From positions 1 to 64,000 of the forward strand of contig CAZVFC010000022.1 of NCBI GenBank assembly GCA_964625855.1: a stretch of DNA of 64,000 nt, given 5' to 3'. Below the pieces are notes generated by a model. The model was given only the letters and a program-made list of their open reading frames with translations, was not told the DNA's origin and did not search any database. The DNA is from JAPLUA01 sp964625855. GTDB lineage: Bacteria; Verrucomicrobiota; Verrucomicrobiia; Limisphaerales; UBA8199. Shown here one piece after another: positions 35,309-44,572 of this stretch; positions within the stretch are counted from its first letter, which is position 1, and every line of letters begins with the position of its first letter. The translations under genes and the position numbers were made by a program.

Positions 35309-35378
35309 AAAATGCGCGCCAGGACCCCTCCTGGCGCATAACCCTACGATCATGCTGTCGCAAACCCTGCCTTTTGGC

Positions 35379-35396
35379 TATCCCCCGATTGGGTAA
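35379..35396 (-). promoter_or_regulatory. 18-bp putative operator upstream of the response regulator (copy 1)
   Basis: Read on the minus strand, the sequence is TTACCCAATCGGGGGATA. It lies between the kinase stop (35424) and the regulator start (35308), in the same orientation as the regulator gene. The identical 18-mer occurs at 38602-38619. The core TACCC ... GGGATA is a near-dyad, as expected for a LuxR-type dimer. Confidence 0.55.
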
Positions 35397-35423
35397 AGCA
35401 TCGGCCTCCGTGGCCCGGCCCAG

Positions 35424-38393
35424 CTAGCCGAGCGGCAGCTCCAGTTCCACCCGTGTTCCCTGTCCAACGACGCTGCGCACCACGCCGCGCCCGCCAAGCT
35501 TCTCCATCCGAACACCGATGTTCTTCAGGCCGTTGCGGTCGGGCCGGACCGCAGCCGCGTCAAATCCGCGTCCGTTGTCCTCGAGGCGCAGGCGCAGGCG
35601 CGAGTCCTGGAGCGCGAGGCGCAGCCACAGTTCCGAGGCGGCCGAGTGTTTGGCGGCGTTGGCCAGCGCCTCCTTGGTGGCGAGGAAGAGCGTATGCCGC
35701 TGCTCGGAGTTGAGCGGGAGGTCGGGCAGGCCGGGTGGCACGTCGAGCCGGCACTGGACGGAAGTGGGCCGCAGGTAATCCTGGGCAAAGAGACAGAGAT
35801 AATTGACGAGGTTGCGCAGCGAATCGTTCTTGGGGTTGACGGCCCAGACAATCTCATCGAGCGCGGTGACTAATTCGAGGGACTTGTCGCTAATGCCTTC
35901 GAGGCTGGCCTTCACCTCCGCTGGGGAACTGGCGGAGCTGCCGGCGGCGGTGCTGAGGAAATGGATTTCAGTCAGGCTCGTCCCGAGGTCGTCGTGCAGG
36001 TCCTGGGCGATGCGCGAGCGCTCGGCTTCCAGCGCCCGCTGCTGCTCCAAGGCGGCCATGCGCCGGTGCAGGCGCCGCGTGACGACCAACCGCGCCGTCA
36101 GCGCCGCGGCCCCGGCCAGCAAGCCAAGCGCCACCAGGCGGAACCACCAGGTCTCCCAATAGTGCGGCAGCACCTCGAAGGGCAGCGTGGCCCAGGTCTC
36201 GTTCCACGGTCCGCCCTCGTGGCAGGCGGTGACCTGAAATTCATATTTGCCGGGCGGCAGATAGCTGTAGCGAGCGACGCGCGCGCTGCCGGCTTCGACC
36301 AGGGAATCCGGCCTTCCGACCAGGTGATACCGAAAACGCAGGCGCTCGGGCGCAGTGAAACTCAGCGCCGCAAAACCGATGTCCAACTGCCCACTACCCG
36401 GAGGGATCTTCAAGGTGTCCCCTGACTCGGCACGCCCGGTTCCTCCGAGAAAAGGGTTGCCCGCCAGGAGCGCCTCTTCAATGACGACCGGCGGCGGCGG
36501 CTCGACGGTTACTTGGCGTGCATCTATGACCGCGACCCCCGTGGCGGTGGGAAACCAGAGGCGGCCGTCGCGGGCGCGGAAGCCGCTCCCGCTGCATTCG
36601 TTGCCGGGCAAACCGTCGGCTTTCGAGAACCGCTGCCATTCCAGGTGCGGATTCGTCCCTGGCGGCGAATCCCTCAGGCTATCCGCCTTGAGGCGAATGA
36701 TCCCGTTGTCCAGACCGCACCAAAGGTAGCCCAGCCCGTCATCGGTTATCTGGTTTACGTTATCCCCGAGTAGTTGCCGTGTGCCTGAGGCAGGGGCAAA
36801 CCGCCCTTGCTCCCACCGCAGCAGGCCCGCTCCTGCCACCGCCACCCACAGCACGCCGGCGTCGTCCAACGACAGCGTGGCGATGGCGCCTGGCGGGAGC
36901 CCTTGCTGTACATCGCAACGCTCAAAGACGCCGTCCCTGTAACGCAGCAAACCGTTCTCCATCGTGCCAAACCAAAGACTGCCATCGGGGGTTTCGGCAA
37001 TGGTCCGCACATCAATGCGCGGCAGGTCTCCTGGGATTTCGTAGGTGCGGCGCCGGCCTCCCTCGAGCGCGTCAATCTGGCGCGCGCTGATCTTGCGTTG
37101 CCCGAGCCACAACGTGCCGCGCGCGTCTTCGTGGAGTGCCAGCACCGCGGCGTCGGCGTCCAGTTCGGGCACAGCCCTGACAAACCGCTCGCCCTCCATG
37201 CGGAAAAGCCCGCCTCCCCATGTCCCCGCCCAAAGGCGACCCGCCCGGTCGCGCAACAACGACCATACAAACTGGTTCGTCAAGCCCTCGCGCGCGCCAT
37301 ATTGCCGAACTTGCCCCGCTATGACCTGCTGCACACCGTCCCCGTTTGTGCCGAGCCACACTTCGCCATCCTGGCCTTCGCAGGCGCAAAGGATTGCCTC
37401 GCTGGACAAGCCTTCCGCCGGGCCATAGCTGGCAAAGGGTGGCTTTCGGATGCGCGCCAGCCCTTTACCCTCCAATCCCGCCCACAAATTCCCTTCGCGG
37501 TCAGCGAACAGGCAGCGAACCAGGTTGCTGGGCAGGCCCGTCTCGCGGGTCAAGCGCCGGACCGCACCGTCCCGGTCCAGCCTCGATACGCCCCCGCCAT
37601 AGCTGCTCAGCCATAAGCTGCCCTCAGCGTCTTCGAGGAGCCCCGACAAGGCGGGCTGGTTGTCCGGCACCGCCCCCCGCGTTTCGCGCCATCGGCCGGC
37701 ATCAAAGCGGCGCAGGGACCCATTGCCCGCGACCCAGCAGCCCCCCGCGCGAGCCGGGGTCAGGACCTCCGGCTGGAATCCCGGTTCCCGCCCCGAATTC
37801 CAGACGCTCGCCAGACCCCCACCTTCCCTACGAAACAACTCGCTGCGCGCCGCTGCCCACAGGCCGCCGGCCCTATCGCCGACGAGGGCAACCAGGTCCG
37901 ACCGTTCAGCGGCCGGATGGAAGACGCCATCCACCCAGCGATACAACGCCCCCTCGAAGTTCAGCAGCCAGAGCGCGTCATCGCCCGCCTCTACCAGCCG
38001 CCGCACCGGGCGGTCCGCGGTCTGACGTGAGGGCGGGGTATAAACGGTGAACTTGCCTTGGCGATACCGGACCAACGCTCCGTCCTGGGTGCCGATCCAG
38101 AGATTGCCACCACGATCCGTGTACAGCGCAACCACCGCACGTTGGCTCACCCCCGCCGTCTGCCGCAAGTCCATGTTCAGGAAGCGCATACCGTCAAACC
38201 GTGCCAACCCTCCCAACGTGCCAACCCATAGGTAACCCTCGGGTGTCTGCGCCACCGCTGTGACCGTGTTGCCGGGCAAACCGTTGTCGCGGGTCCAATT
38301 CTGGATGAGGAACTCGCGAGGGCCATCAGCATCGGCCCCGTGGGCCAGCAACAGCCCCAGCAGGCAGCCAGACCGCCCGCGCCAACGGCGCAT
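35424..38393 (-). CDS. two-component sensor histidine kinase with beta-propeller sensor (reg_prop, Y_Y_Y, HisKA_3, HATPase_c)
   Basis: The protein is about 989 residues from the ATG at 38393. A signal sequence (GCLLGLLLAHGADA) precedes about 12 reg_prop repeats of the type DNGLPGNTVTAVAQTPEGYLWVGTLGGLARFDG, forming the two periplasmic propellers to about residue 630. A Y_Y_Y Ig-like domain follows (FRYHLVGRPDS ... PPGKYEFQVTA), then one membrane helix (WWFRLVALGLLAGAAALTARL). HisKA_3 has RSRIAQDLHDDLGTSLTEIHFLS (phospho-His). HATPase has KEALANAAKHSAASELWLRL and DNGRGFD. This is the layout of glycan-sensing kinases in Bacteroidetes and of relatives elsewhere. The cognate regulator lies directly downstream. 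Confidence 0.9.
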   Translation of the reverse strand: MRRWRGRSGCLLGLLLAHGADADGPREFLIQNWTRDNGLPGNTVTAVAQTPEGYLWVGTLGGLARFDGMRFLNMDLRQTAGVSQRAVVALYTDRGGNLWIGTQDGALVRYRQGKFTVYTPPSRQTADRPVRRLVEAGDDALWLLNFEGALYRWVDGVFHPAAERSDLVALVGDRAGGLWAAARSELFRREGGGLASVWNSGREPGFQPEVLTPARAGGCWVAGNGSLRRFDAGRWRETRGAVPDNQPALSGLLEDAEGSLWLSSYGGGVSRLDRDGAVRRLTRETGLPSNLVRCLFADREGNLWAGLEGKGLARIRKPPFASYGPAEGLSSEAILCACEGQDGEVWLGTNGDGVQQVIAGQVRQYGAREGLTNQFVWSLLRDRAGRLWAGTWGGGLFRMEGERFVRAVPELDADAAVLALHEDARGTLWLGQRKISARQIDALEGGRRRTYEIPGDLPRIDVRTIAETPDGSLWFGTMENGLLRYRDGVFERCDVQQGLPPGAIATLSLDDAGVLWVAVAGAGLLRWEQGRFAPASGTRQLLGDNVNQITDDGLGYLWCGLDNGIIRLKADSLRDSPPGTNPHLEWQRFSKADGLPGNECSGSGFRARDGRLWFPTATGVAVIDARQVTVEPPPPVVIEEALLAGNPFLGGTGRAESGDTLKIPPGSGQLDIGFAALSFTAPERLRFRYHLVGRPDSLVEAGSARVARYSYLPPGKYEFQVTACHEGGPWNETWATLPFEVLPHYWETWWFRLVALGLLAGAAALTARLVVTRRLHRRMAALEQQRALEAERSRIAQDLHDDLGTSLTEIHFLSTAAGSSASSPAEVKASLEGISDKSLELVTALDEIVWAVNPKNDSLRNLVNYLCLFAQDYLRPTSVQCRLDVPPGLPDLPLNSEQRHTLFLATKEALANAAKHSAASELWLRLALQDSRLRLRLEDNGRGFDAAAVRPDRNGLKNIGVRMEKLGGRGVVRSVVGQGTRVELELPLG

Positions 38394-38601
38394 CGCGGCG
38401 GAAAAGGCTCTGGACGGCGGAGAATTCACCGGGGCGGTCGCAAGGGACAACCCTCATCAAACCGGGAGCGGCGAATCCGGTCCGGCGCAGAGAAAAGTCG
38501 CGGCATGGCGTTTGTTCGCTAGTGGCGTCAGCTTGGCGCGGTCTCGCCGAAAAGTCAATGCTCCGGGAGGCTCTGCGCACCGGTTTCCGTCCGGCGCAAC
38601 A

Positions 38602-38619
38602 TTACCCAATCGGGGGATA
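38602..38619 (+). promoter_or_regulatory. 18-bp putative operator upstream of the sensor kinase (copy 2)
   Basis: TTACCCAATCGGGGGATA on the plus strand is identical to the site at 35379-35396. It lies in the divergent gap between the kinase (start 38393, minus) and the Ig/LamG protein (start 38804, plus), 185 bp upstream of the latter, so it could serve either gene. Confidence 0.55.
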
Positions 38620-38803
38620 CCTGCCCGCGGGAGCCAGATGCTAGGCTCCAGCCATCATCGTAGTCCAAAACATCATGTTGGCTGACAGTAGCGGTCTGAC
38701 GAACGACTCGCCTTTGAGCGCGGCAGGCTCATCCGCCCGACGCCCGGCGGCCGCGAACCCACCAGCAACAAATCAAACAAAACACCCCAAACGTATCAAT
38801 CCT

Positions 38804-41800
38804 ATGCTCAAACAAATCCGAAACGTATGTTGCGGCCTCCTCACGGCGGCGGCGCTCTGCGTCACCAGCCGGGCCGAGGTCGTGTTCTATGACGGCTTCG
38901 ACACCACCAACTACCCCGCCGGGGGCACCGTGGCCGAGTTTCTGGCCATGGGCTGGACCACTGTCAACGGTAACCCGCCCACGGACATAGGGACCTTTTA
39001 CAAGACGCAATATACGGGCGTCGTTCCCGAATCGGGCCTTTGGGCCAATAATGCTTCGCTCGAGTTTAACGCCACCAACGTGCTGCGCTGCGGCGACCTC
39101 CTGCAAATCGAAGCCAGCGCCTGGCGGTTCTATAGCTGGACTTACATCGAGGAAATCATTCTGTGGGACGGGAGTGATCCGGGCACCAAAGTGACGGTGA
39201 CCAATTGGTCGGGGGCCGGCGTTTCTCCTTATTGGCCTGGATGGTATACTCCGGCAGGGGGCGGTCCTATCAACTCGCTCTACTACCAGGCCACGGCCGA
39301 GGACGCGGGCAAGCGCGTGATCTTCAAGTACGGCCACGGCGCGACCTGGAGCGAAACCCTGGATGTTACCTTCAGCATCACCCCCACGACACTGCCGGTG
39401 ATTACCCGGCAGACTCCGTCCGCGGCAATCCGGACCGTGGGTGAATCCCTCACGCTCTCGGTGGCAGCCGCCGGCTGCAACCTCTCGTACCAGTGGCAGA
39501 AGAATGGCGGTGACCTGACAGGCCAGACCGACACCATGCTGATGTTGGGCGGGCTGACCTCCGGCGATGCGGGTGGTTACAGTTGCAGGATCACCGGTGC
39601 CTCCGGTCCCATCAATAGCACAACCTGCCAGTTGACCCTAGAGCCCAAAGTCGGTACCGGTGCCAGCATCTCGTTCGGCATCAATTTCGAGAACGAGGCC
39701 CCCTTCAATCCGAGCCCCACGGCCCCCGCTTACGGCGTGCACCAAAGCCGCTGGCAGGACACACCGCCCGGGAGGTTTGGCGGCGCGGTCAACGAGTCCG
39801 GCCTCGTTTACATGTTTGGCGCAGGCTTTCTCGACCTGAGCTACTCGGCTGCCAACACCTATGGTTGCTGGTGGGTGCTGAACCCCGCCGTAAGTTGGCA
39901 GTGGGGGCTCGTGGGCGACGAGCTGGGGACGGTGAAACCCGGCGACGCCGAAGTGAATGACGGCTACCTCGACGACGGAGGCTCGGGCTACTCTGTCACC
40001 CTCGTTGGCATGACCACCAGCATCGGCTTTAAGGAGTACGTGGTCCGGACTATCGCCGCCTCGGACAGCGCCACCGCCTTCAACAACGTGGCTCTGCTGG
40101 ACAACACGACTTTCGTGTCGCAGGACCTGGTTTACGGACCGCTCTTCCCGGCCAATGACATCCTCTACGGCAAAGCCGCCGTGAGTTCGACGAGCACCAC
40201 GATGACGAATGACTCCATCACGCTCACTTCCGCTCCTGGCTCGGGGACGACCCGTGGCTGCCTGGCGGGCCTGATCATTACCGACAAGCCGGTGATCCTG
40301 GCCCAACCGGAAGGCCCGGCAGACGTGGTCTTCAATGGAGAGTCCTTCAGCTTGAATGCGGATGCCTTCGGCGTGCTGCCGCTGTCTTACCAATGGCGAA
40401 AGAACGGCACGAGCATCCCCGGCGCCACCACTTCCAGTTACTCGAAGACCGTTGCCACCACGAATGATTCCGGTGTTTACACACTGGTCGTCACTAACGC
40501 CTACGGCGCCGCCTCGAGCGTCTCGGCTGCCGTCACCGTGGTTGAGTTTATTCAGCCCACCATCATTCAGCAGCCGGTCGCGTGTTCTGTGTATGCGGGC
40601 GGCACCGCCCGTTTCTCCGTGCTCGGCTACGGTGGCGAGCTCAGCTATCAATGGAACAAGGGCGGGACACCAATCCCCGATGCCACCACGACTGTGCTCA
40701 CGCTGACCGGCGTAACCGCGCTCGACGCAGTCAACTATAGCTGCACCGTCACCAACCCGGCGGGCACTACCAATAGCAGCAACGCCCTCCTGACGGTGAT
40801 CCCAATCCCAACCAGCGGTTACCTAAGCAAGGTGTTGGGGGACAACCCGCTTTCGCTATGGCGCCTGGACGAAACCAGCGGGACGACTCTCTATGATTCG
40901 TTTGGCGGGCGCAACGGCGCCTACGTCGGCGGGGTGGGGTTGGGGCAGCCTGGTTTCATGGACGGCGACGCTTCCGTCAACTTCCCGAACTCGGGCTGGG
41001 TCCTGGCCACACCAAGCACTTACGCTGACGTGCCCTATGACCCTGCGCTCAACCCGTCGGGGCCATTCTCAGTCGAGCTTTGGGTTAAGCCCAACGGGAT
41101 CCCTGGCGACCTGTTCAGCCCGCTCTCATCTATGAATCTTGACGCCGGACGGCCGGGCTATCTGTTCTACATGAACGGCGCTTCGGGCTGGCAGTTCCGA
41201 CTCGGCAACGCGGGGGGCTATATCGCCACCGCATCCGGCGGGACCAGCAGCGCCAATTGGACGCACCTGGTTGGCGTCTATGACGGCACTTCGGCCTATC
41301 TCTATGTCAATGGCGTGCAATACGGGCCGGTGGCTGCGTCAGGGTTTCTGCCAAGTACCACGGTTCCGCTACGCATCGGCGCTCCCACAGGCTTCAGCCG
41401 CCCGTGGAACGGACTGGTGGACGAAGTAGCGTTTTATAATTACGCCCTGAATTCCACTCAGGTGCGCGGCCATTTCGTTGCCGCACCCCTCCGTGTGGCG
41501 ATAGCGCCCGTATCCGATCTGGTCGTGAACGCCAAGCCCAGTGTGGGGCCCGTGCACGGGCTGAACTACGGCGCTGTTTGGGCGGCATCCGACAACGACG
41601 GCGTGACCACCCGGACGGGCGTCATGCAATTCAACGCCACCGAAGCAGACCAGGTCGCCGTCAACGGATATTCGCAACTGGATTCCACCAACGGTACCAT
41701 CTGCTTTTGGGTGCGTGTCAGCGCGTTCCCCGGCACCGGCAGTGAGTCGGCCATCCTCATGGATCGGCGCGACACCGGTGGCGGCGGCAGCGGCACGATC

Positions 41801-42355
41801 ATCGCCATCAACGACGGCCAGTACGCGACGGCCGGAACCGTCTTCTTCCAGGCTAATCCGAGTGGGGCCAACCCATTCTCCTCGTTTGGCACGGTCAACG
41901 ATGGCAAGTGGCACCACATTGCAGTGACGTATGGCCAGAACGTAAACGACTATGTGAGCATCTACATTGACGGGACCTACGACTCGCAACAAGCCAACAG
42001 CCTGGCTTGGTGGTGGCCGTCCGGGATGTCCCTGCTGCTCGGCAAGTCGCGCGATACCTACTGGAAGAAACTCGATGGCGGTCTGGACGATGTGCGGTTC
42101 TACAACCGTATCCTGTCGGAGGCTGAGATCGGGACGGTGAAGACCGGAGGCGAACCCGATGGGGCCGCGCTGGTCTTGCGCCTCAACTTCGACACCGCGC
42201 CGGTGTCCGGCTACAGGCTGACAACCAGCCCGGGTGCCGCCACGATCCAGAGCTCGAGCAATGTCGGGAGCGGGTACACCGACCTGAGCGCCAGCCCATA
42301 CAACTACGTCCCGACCGGGCCGATGCAGTTCTTCCGGGCCTGGACTTCGTACTGA
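38804..42355 (+). CDS. giant secreted protein with three Ig-like and two LamG (concanavalin-like) domains
   Basis: The protein is about 1183 residues from ATG 38804, with a signal peptide (IRNVCCGLLTAAALCVTSRA). An N-terminal beta domain (VVFYDGFDTTNYPAGG) precedes three Ig-like modules with the SYQWQKNG, SYQWRKNG and SYQWNKGG signature and the closing GxYxC/V pattern. A LamG domain (WRLDETSGTTLYDSFGGRNGAY ... PFSVELWVKPNG ... YVNGVQYGPV) and a second LamG (ISFWVRVSAFPG-like, GKWHHIAVTYGQNVNDY, DDVRFYNRILSEAEI) follow. It ends with strands typical of verrucomicrobial surface proteins. Likely roles are adhesion or glycan binding. A strong terminator follows. Confidence 0.85.
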   Translation: MLKQIRNVCCGLLTAAALCVTSRAEVVFYDGFDTTNYPAGGTVAEFLAMGWTTVNGNPPTDIGTFYKTQYTGVVPESGLWANNASLEFNATNVLRCGDLLQIEASAWRFYSWTYIEEIILWDGSDPGTKVTVTNWSGAGVSPYWPGWYTPAGGGPINSLYYQATAEDAGKRVIFKYGHGATWSETLDVTFSITPTTLPVITRQTPSAAIRTVGESLTLSVAAAGCNLSYQWQKNGGDLTGQTDTMLMLGGLTSGDAGGYSCRITGASGPINSTTCQLTLEPKVGTGASISFGINFENEAPFNPSPTAPAYGVHQSRWQDTPPGRFGGAVNESGLVYMFGAGFLDLSYSAANTYGCWWVLNPAVSWQWGLVGDELGTVKPGDAEVNDGYLDDGGSGYSVTLVGMTTSIGFKEYVVRTIAASDSATAFNNVALLDNTTFVSQDLVYGPLFPANDILYGKAAVSSTSTTMTNDSITLTSAPGSGTTRGCLAGLIITDKPVILAQPEGPADVVFNGESFSLNADAFGVLPLSYQWRKNGTSIPGATTSSYSKTVATTNDSGVYTLVVTNAYGAASSVSAAVTVVEFIQPTIIQQPVACSVYAGGTARFSVLGYGGELSYQWNKGGTPIPDATTTVLTLTGVTALDAVNYSCTVTNPAGTTNSSNALLTVIPIPTSGYLSKVLGDNPLSLWRLDETSGTTLYDSFGGRNGAYVGGVGLGQPGFMDGDASVNFPNSGWVLATPSTYADVPYDPALNPSGPFSVELWVKPNGIPGDLFSPLSSMNLDAGRPGYLFYMNGASGWQFRLGNAGGYIATASGGTSSANWTHLVGVYDGTSAYLYVNGVQYGPVAASGFLPSTTVPLRIGAPTGFSRPWNGLVDEVAFYNYALNSTQVRGHFVAAPLRVAIAPVSDLVVNAKPSVGPVHGLNYGAVWAASDNDGVTTRTGVMQFNATEADQVAVNGYSQLDSTNGTICFWVRVSAFPGTGSESAILMDRRDTGGGGSGTIIAINDGQYATAGTVFFQANPSGANPFSSFGTVNDGKWHHIAVTYGQNVNDYVSIYIDGTYDSQQANSLAWWWPSGMSLLLGKSRDTYWKKLDGGLDDVRFYNRILSEAEIGTVKTGGEPDGAALVLRLNFDTAPVSGYRLTTSPGAATIQSSSNVGSGYTDLSASPYNYVPTGPMQFFRAWTSY

Positions 42356-42396
42356 CTGCAGGACACGAACCAACGTTCTGTTCCAATGAAACTGAA

Positions 42397-42434
42397 GCGG
42401 CCGGGAGACAACTCCCGGCCGCTTGTTCTATTCT
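42397..42434 (+). terminator. rho-independent terminator after the Ig/LamG gene
   Basis: GCGGCCGGGAG (42397-42407), loop ACAA and CTCCCGGCCGC (42412-42422) form a perfect 11-bp stem followed by TTGTTCTATTCTT. It lies 42 bp after the stop and ends this transcription unit before the prepilin gene. Confidence 0.85.
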
Positions 42435-42511
42435 TCCGGCATGGAGTGGGCCGAATTGGGGATTGCCGAATGCATGGTGCATACGGTAGTGGTTTCGAAG
42501 AAGAGCCTCCT

Positions 42512-43372
42512 ATGAAAGAGCACTGTCCTTGCCAAACCAGGCTACGCTGCGCGGGAGTTCCGAAGACCGCCGGGGGCGGCTTTACATTGATCGAACTACT
42601 GGTGGTCATTGCCATCATCGCCATCCTGGCAGCCCTGCTGCTACCGGCGCTGACCAAGGCGAAGCAAAAGGCGACCGCAGCGGCGTGCCTAAGTGGCAAT
42701 AAACAGCTTGCGCTGGCCTGGGCGATGTACGCGGACGAACATCTGAACCGGATGGTCAACACCTATACCGCGCCGAATGCCAAGGGCGATAAGCCCTGGC
42801 GTTATGTCACTCCGCCCGTGGCTCCTCAAATCCCTGTCGGAAGCAAACCCGAGCAGGTGAAGTTGATTACGTACCGCGAAGGCTATAAGCAAGGCGCCCT
42901 CTATCCCTACGCCAGCAACCCCGATATCGCTCACTGCCCGGGGGACACGCGAATTCGGCTTACCGGCACGAGCTTTGCCTGGTGCAGCATCGCCGGCGTC
43001 GGCCCGCTGAACGGCGAGACCGCCGAATTATACAAGACGACCGAGTTGAAGCATCCATCAGAGATGATCGTCTGGATTGAAGAAAGCGACTCTCGCGGCG
43101 AGAATCTCGGTTCGTGGATCATGAACTCGGCCAGCCTGCCCAATTTCACGGGCGCGAGCTTTATTGACTCCCCGGCCGTGTTCCACATCAATTCCAGCAC
43201 TTTCGGCTTCGCCGATGGTCACGCCTCCGCCCGCAAGTGGATGGACGCCGCCACCGTCGCCTATGCCGCCAGCATGGACTACAACAAGTATGACAAACGC
43301 CCCGGCGCCGCTGCGACTCCAAGAGACGCTCCGTGGGTTGCCAGACGCTACCCAACAGCCCGGAACAATTAA
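42512..43372 (+). CDS. prepilin-like protein (DUF1559-type)
   Basis: The 286-residue protein starts MKEHCPCQTRLRCAG. The prepilin leader ends in GGG before FTLIELLVVIAIIAILAALLLPAL, with Glu at +5. The body has NKQLALAWAMYADEHLNRMVN, a CPGDTR block and FGFADGHASARKW near the end (H-X9-DG type). It is an orphan pseudopilin like the gene at 28670-29560. The start at 42512 lies after the terminator; the longer open frame runs into the hairpin and is not used. Confidence 0.87.
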   Translation: MKEHCPCQTRLRCAGVPKTAGGGFTLIELLVVIAIIAILAALLLPALTKAKQKATAAACLSGNKQLALAWAMYADEHLNRMVNTYTAPNAKGDKPWRYVTPPVAPQIPVGSKPEQVKLITYREGYKQGALYPYASNPDIAHCPGDTRIRLTGTSFAWCSIAGVGPLNGETAELYKTTELKHPSEMIVWIEESDSRGENLGSWIMNSASLPNFTGASFIDSPAVFHINSSTFGFADGHASARKWMDAATVAYAASMDYNKYDKRPGAAATPRDAPWVARRYPTARNN

Positions 43373-43446
43373 CCTCGCTTCACGCCAACGCGGGGCGGCA
43401 GGCAGCTGGCAGCCCGTCCAGGTGGCAACACGGAGTAGGCCGAGTT

Positions 43447-44412
43447 TTAGTTAAAGACCCTTCGCAGCAACTTGAGGCTCTTGGGGACCGCGATGGCCGG
43501 ATCCTCTTTGCCTTCCATCTCCAACGCGACCCAACCGGTGTAGCCGGCGTTGGCGAGAATCCGGGCGATTCGTCCATAATTGAGGTCGAGGGTATACCAC
43601 TCGCCGCCACCGTAATACGTCTTGGCCTGCACATAGACGGTCTTCGGGGCGATGGCTTCTAGCTTCGTGTAAGGGTCTTCGAGAAAGTTGCCTGTGTCCA
43701 TCAATCCGCCAAGCCATGGGGAGGAGATGCTATTGAGGATGCGCAGGAGGCCCTCCGGGGTGCGCGCCAGGCCCCAGTGATTTTCGAGGGCGAGCACCAC
43801 GCCGCATTCCTCGGCTTTGGGAAGGCAGCGCTCAATGCCCTCGACGCACCACTTGAAACCCTCCTCCTCGGTGTAGCCTGGCAGCACCGGTTCGATCCCC
43901 CGATTCTTCATCAGCTCGTCAAAGTCCTTGCTCGTGCCCCAGCGGCCTGTGTTGATGCGAATGCAGGGGCAACCGAGTTCGTAGGCAATCTGGATGCACT
44001 TCCGGGTGTGCTCGACGTTCTCGGTCAGTTCCTCGGGCTTTGGCTTCACAAAGCTCTGGTGCGTGGAGAGGCAGCAGATCTCGAGTCCATTCCGGAAAGC
44101 GTGGCGCTTAAGCTTGTGCAAATACGTCCGATGTTCCGCGGTGAGCGGGTCCTTCTCCGCGATGTCCATCTGGCGGTGCAGGATGTCCACCCCTTCGACT
44201 CCCAGTTCGGCGGCTTTGTCCATGACCCTCTCGATCGAAACCTTCGGCTCGCGAAAGTGCCAATAGGAATAAGAAGCCAGCCCGAGTTTGATGCGCTTCC
44301 TGGCGGCGCGCGGCTTGAGTTCGGCAGAGGCTCGGTGCGGACCGCCGGCACAGGTGAGAGCCGCTCCGGCCCAGACCGCGGTCTTGATGAAGTCACGGCG
44401 ATGTAGCGTCAT
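43447..44412 (-). CDS. exported sugar phosphate isomerase/epimerase (xylose isomerase-like TIM barrel)
   Basis: The 321-residue protein has a twin-arginine-like signal (MTLHRRDFIKTAVWAGAALTCAG). The AP-endonuclease-2/xylose isomerase-like barrel has IKLGLASYSYWHF, VEGVDILHRQMD, CIRINTGRWG, LALENHWGLARTPEGLL (metal-binding Glu), LMDTGNFLEDPY and YTGWVALEMEGKED (metal-binding Glu). Such exported proteins epimerise or isomerise sugars or inositols outside the cytoplasm. The substrate is unknown. It lies next to the sialate lyase gene on the same strand with a 96-bp gap after that gene. Confidence 0.87.
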   Translation of the reverse strand: MTLHRRDFIKTAVWAGAALTCAGGPHRASAELKPRAARKRIKLGLASYSYWHFREPKVSIERVMDKAAELGVEGVDILHRQMDIAEKDPLTAEHRTYLHKLKRHAFRNGLEICCLSTHQSFVKPKPEELTENVEHTRKCIQIAYELGCPCIRINTGRWGTSKDFDELMKNRGIEPVLPGYTEEEGFKWCVEGIERCLPKAEECGVVLALENHWGLARTPEGLLRILNSISSPWLGGLMDTGNFLEDPYTKLEAIAPKTVYVQAKTYYGGGEWYTLDLNYGRIARILANAGYTGWVALEMEGKEDPAIAVPKSLKLLRRVFN

Positions 44413-44572
44413 AATGCGGATCTTGTTCGCGCGGAGTTTGCCTGGTTCAGGCGCAACTGGAAACTGCAAAAGCCGCCCCGGCTCTCGCCTTGGCACAACC
44501 CAAGGTCTGCCGCGAACTCCTCAGGATTTCAAACCTTCACCCGCGACCCCCAGCCTCGAGGGGAGTCTCCCA

